From positions 2,914,001-2,978,000 of the forward strand of contig NZ_CP009553.3 of NCBI RefSeq assembly GCF_000767615.3: 64,000 nucleotides of DNA, written 5' to 3'. Position numbers and translations under genes: made by a program. The DNA comes from Pandoraea pnomenusa. GTDB taxonomy: Bacteria > Pseudomonadota > Gammaproteobacteria > Burkholderiales > Burkholderiaceae. The notes under the pieces are model-generated. The model saw nothing but the letters and a program-made list of their open reading frames with translations. It did not search any database and was not told the origin of the DNA. Positions 63,901 through 64,000 of the stretch are shown in pieces (the stretch's first letter is position 1; each line of letters begins with the position of its first letter).

Positions 63901-64000
63901 CGCAGGATATCTTCCACGCGGGTGAGGTTCTCACGCGTGTCCTGCAGACGATTCTCGGTCTCGCGGCGTCGTTCCTTGTACTTGGAGACACCCGCGGCTT
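60981..64000 (-). CDS. smc: Chromosome segregation ATPase SMC (5' end outside window)
   Basis: Condensin-like ATPase for chromosome compaction. About 1006 codons are visible; the frame stays open to position 64000 with AAGVSKYKERRRETENRLQ at the edge, so the N-terminal ATP-binding head is beyond the window and 63917 is not a start. Seen: two long coiled-coil stretches, a hinge domain around 62400-62900, and the C-terminal head with LLSGGEKALTAIALVFG (ABC signature) and LLDEVDAPLDDAN (Walker B). Upstream of zipA. Confidence 0.96.
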   Translation of the reverse strand, partial: AAGVSKYKERRRETENRLQDTRENLTRVEDILRELGTNLEKLESQAVVANRFKDLQRDGEEKQQLLWLLRKNEAQNEQERQQRAIESAQVDLEAQMARLRGSESDLETLRAAHYTATDAVQAAQSAMYEANSEVSRLEAEIRYVVESRNRVQAQLAALTSQREQWQARCAQSEEALALAEEELVIAEERAATAQDQAAEQNDALPALESRWRDAQNLLNEQRSEIAQVEQSLKLEAAHQRNADQALQQLQQRQERLQGEARGLDKPDEAELEMQRAELAEHQAMLEDAQAELAEAQERLPRLEAERAEAQARVQSEAATIAQLEARLSALKQLQESVQTEGKVQPWLDKHELAQLPRLWKKLHIEPGWENALESVLRERLAALEISNLDWVKAFASDAPPAKLAFYSPPPAARPPEAPASLRPLLSLLRIDDPGLRAVLQEWLGHTYVADDLAQAMTARAQLPEGASIVVKAGHQVTRVGVQLYAADSEQAGLLARQQEIENLGKQLRAQALLSDEAKSAAVRAEAAYSQAAQSLTEVRGRAERATQRVHALQLDVLKLTQAYERYNARSSQIDEELREIAAQIEEQLAMRAESEANFEHSDARLAELQATFEDGQLEFESLDSQLSDARNRARELERLAQDATYGQKGIASKIDEHRRSIQTALEQAERLVVSIEQAQAELAQITEQTAENGLQDALELRAEKEEILGAARMELEALTQKLRQSDEERLAAERGLQPLRDRITELQLKEQAARLNREQFAEQLTTAQVDEEALSAKLTADMKPSYLQGEVTRINNAINALGPVNMAALEELETARERKVFLDAQSADLNDAIETLEGAIRKIDEETRVLLQGTFDEVNKHFGELFPMLFGGGQAKLIMTGDEILDAGVQVMAQPPGKKNSTIHLLSGGEKALTAIALVFGMFQLNPAPFCLLDEVDAPLDDANTERYAKMVARMSDRTQFVFISHNKIAMEMANQLIGVTMQEQGVSRIVAVDMESAINLAEIA

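Noticed and set aside
63917..63919. smc start at the GTG near 63917
   Set aside because: The frame continues to the window edge with a conserved SMC segment (SKYKERRRETENR), so it is an internal valine and the gene is truncated by the window.

Overview
The window is a high-G+C, gene-dense, single-copy chromosomal segment from a beta-proteobacterium. The block bamA-skp-lpxD-fabZ-lpxA-lpxB-rnhB, the smc-zipA-ligA order, a ppsA/ppsR divergon and a membrane-bound PuuD-type urate hydroxylase all point to Burkholderiales. My best guess is Burkholderiaceae (Pandoraea or a close relative), but sequence reading alone cannot fix the genus. No rRNA, tRNA, integrase, transposase or CRISPR array was seen.

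Left part (1-17.5 kb): a purine/urate catabolic region in two blocks. Block 1 (90-4849) holds 8-oxoguanine deaminase and an NCS2 xanthine/urate permease on the minus strand, and 5-hydroxyisourate hydrolase and membrane urate hydroxylase PuuD on the plus strand. Block 2 (11246-14693, minus) holds ureidoglycolate lyase, allantoicase, OHCU decarboxylase and PuuE allantoinase. Together they take urate to glyoxylate plus two urea. Between them sit a MATE exporter and a four-gene operon (6774-10949) of circularly permuted ATP-grasp, alpha-E protein, transglutaminase-like protein and an Anbu proteasome-like peptidase. This is a compact candidate peptide-ligation, tagging and proteolysis system and the least understood system in the window. 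LdcA, TadA and a GntR/FCD regulator with a perfect 12-bp inverted-repeat operator candidate follow.

Middle part (17.5-34.8 kb): accessory and housekeeping genes. These include a ParB-like protein, a Lon-substrate-domain protein, two LysR regulators each divergent from a small enzyme gene (an SDR with a degenerate active site; an exported SnoaL-like protein), and the GTP operon guaB-membrane protein-guaA. Upstream of the guaB promoter is a CTAG-rich, G-quadruplex-competent tandem repeat. Then come ratA-rnfH divergent from smpB, an SPFH/NfeD pair, and ppsA divergent from its regulator ppsR.

Right part (34.8-64 kb): a long minus-strand run from rpsB-tsf-pyrH-frr-uppS-cdsA-dxr-rseP-bamA-skp-lpxD-fabZ-lpxA-lpxB-rnhB to a TrmH-type methyltransferase, covering translation, nucleotide supply, isoprenoid/phospholipid synthesis, lipid A and outer-membrane assembly. 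It is densely packed, with ATGA and TGATG stop/start overlaps. Plus-strand map, glnD and an RluB-type pseudouridine synthase follow; the last carries a 111-bp tandem repeat encoding a disordered Arg-rich N-terminus. Finally def, ligA, zipA and the 3' part of smc lie on the minus strand to the window edge.
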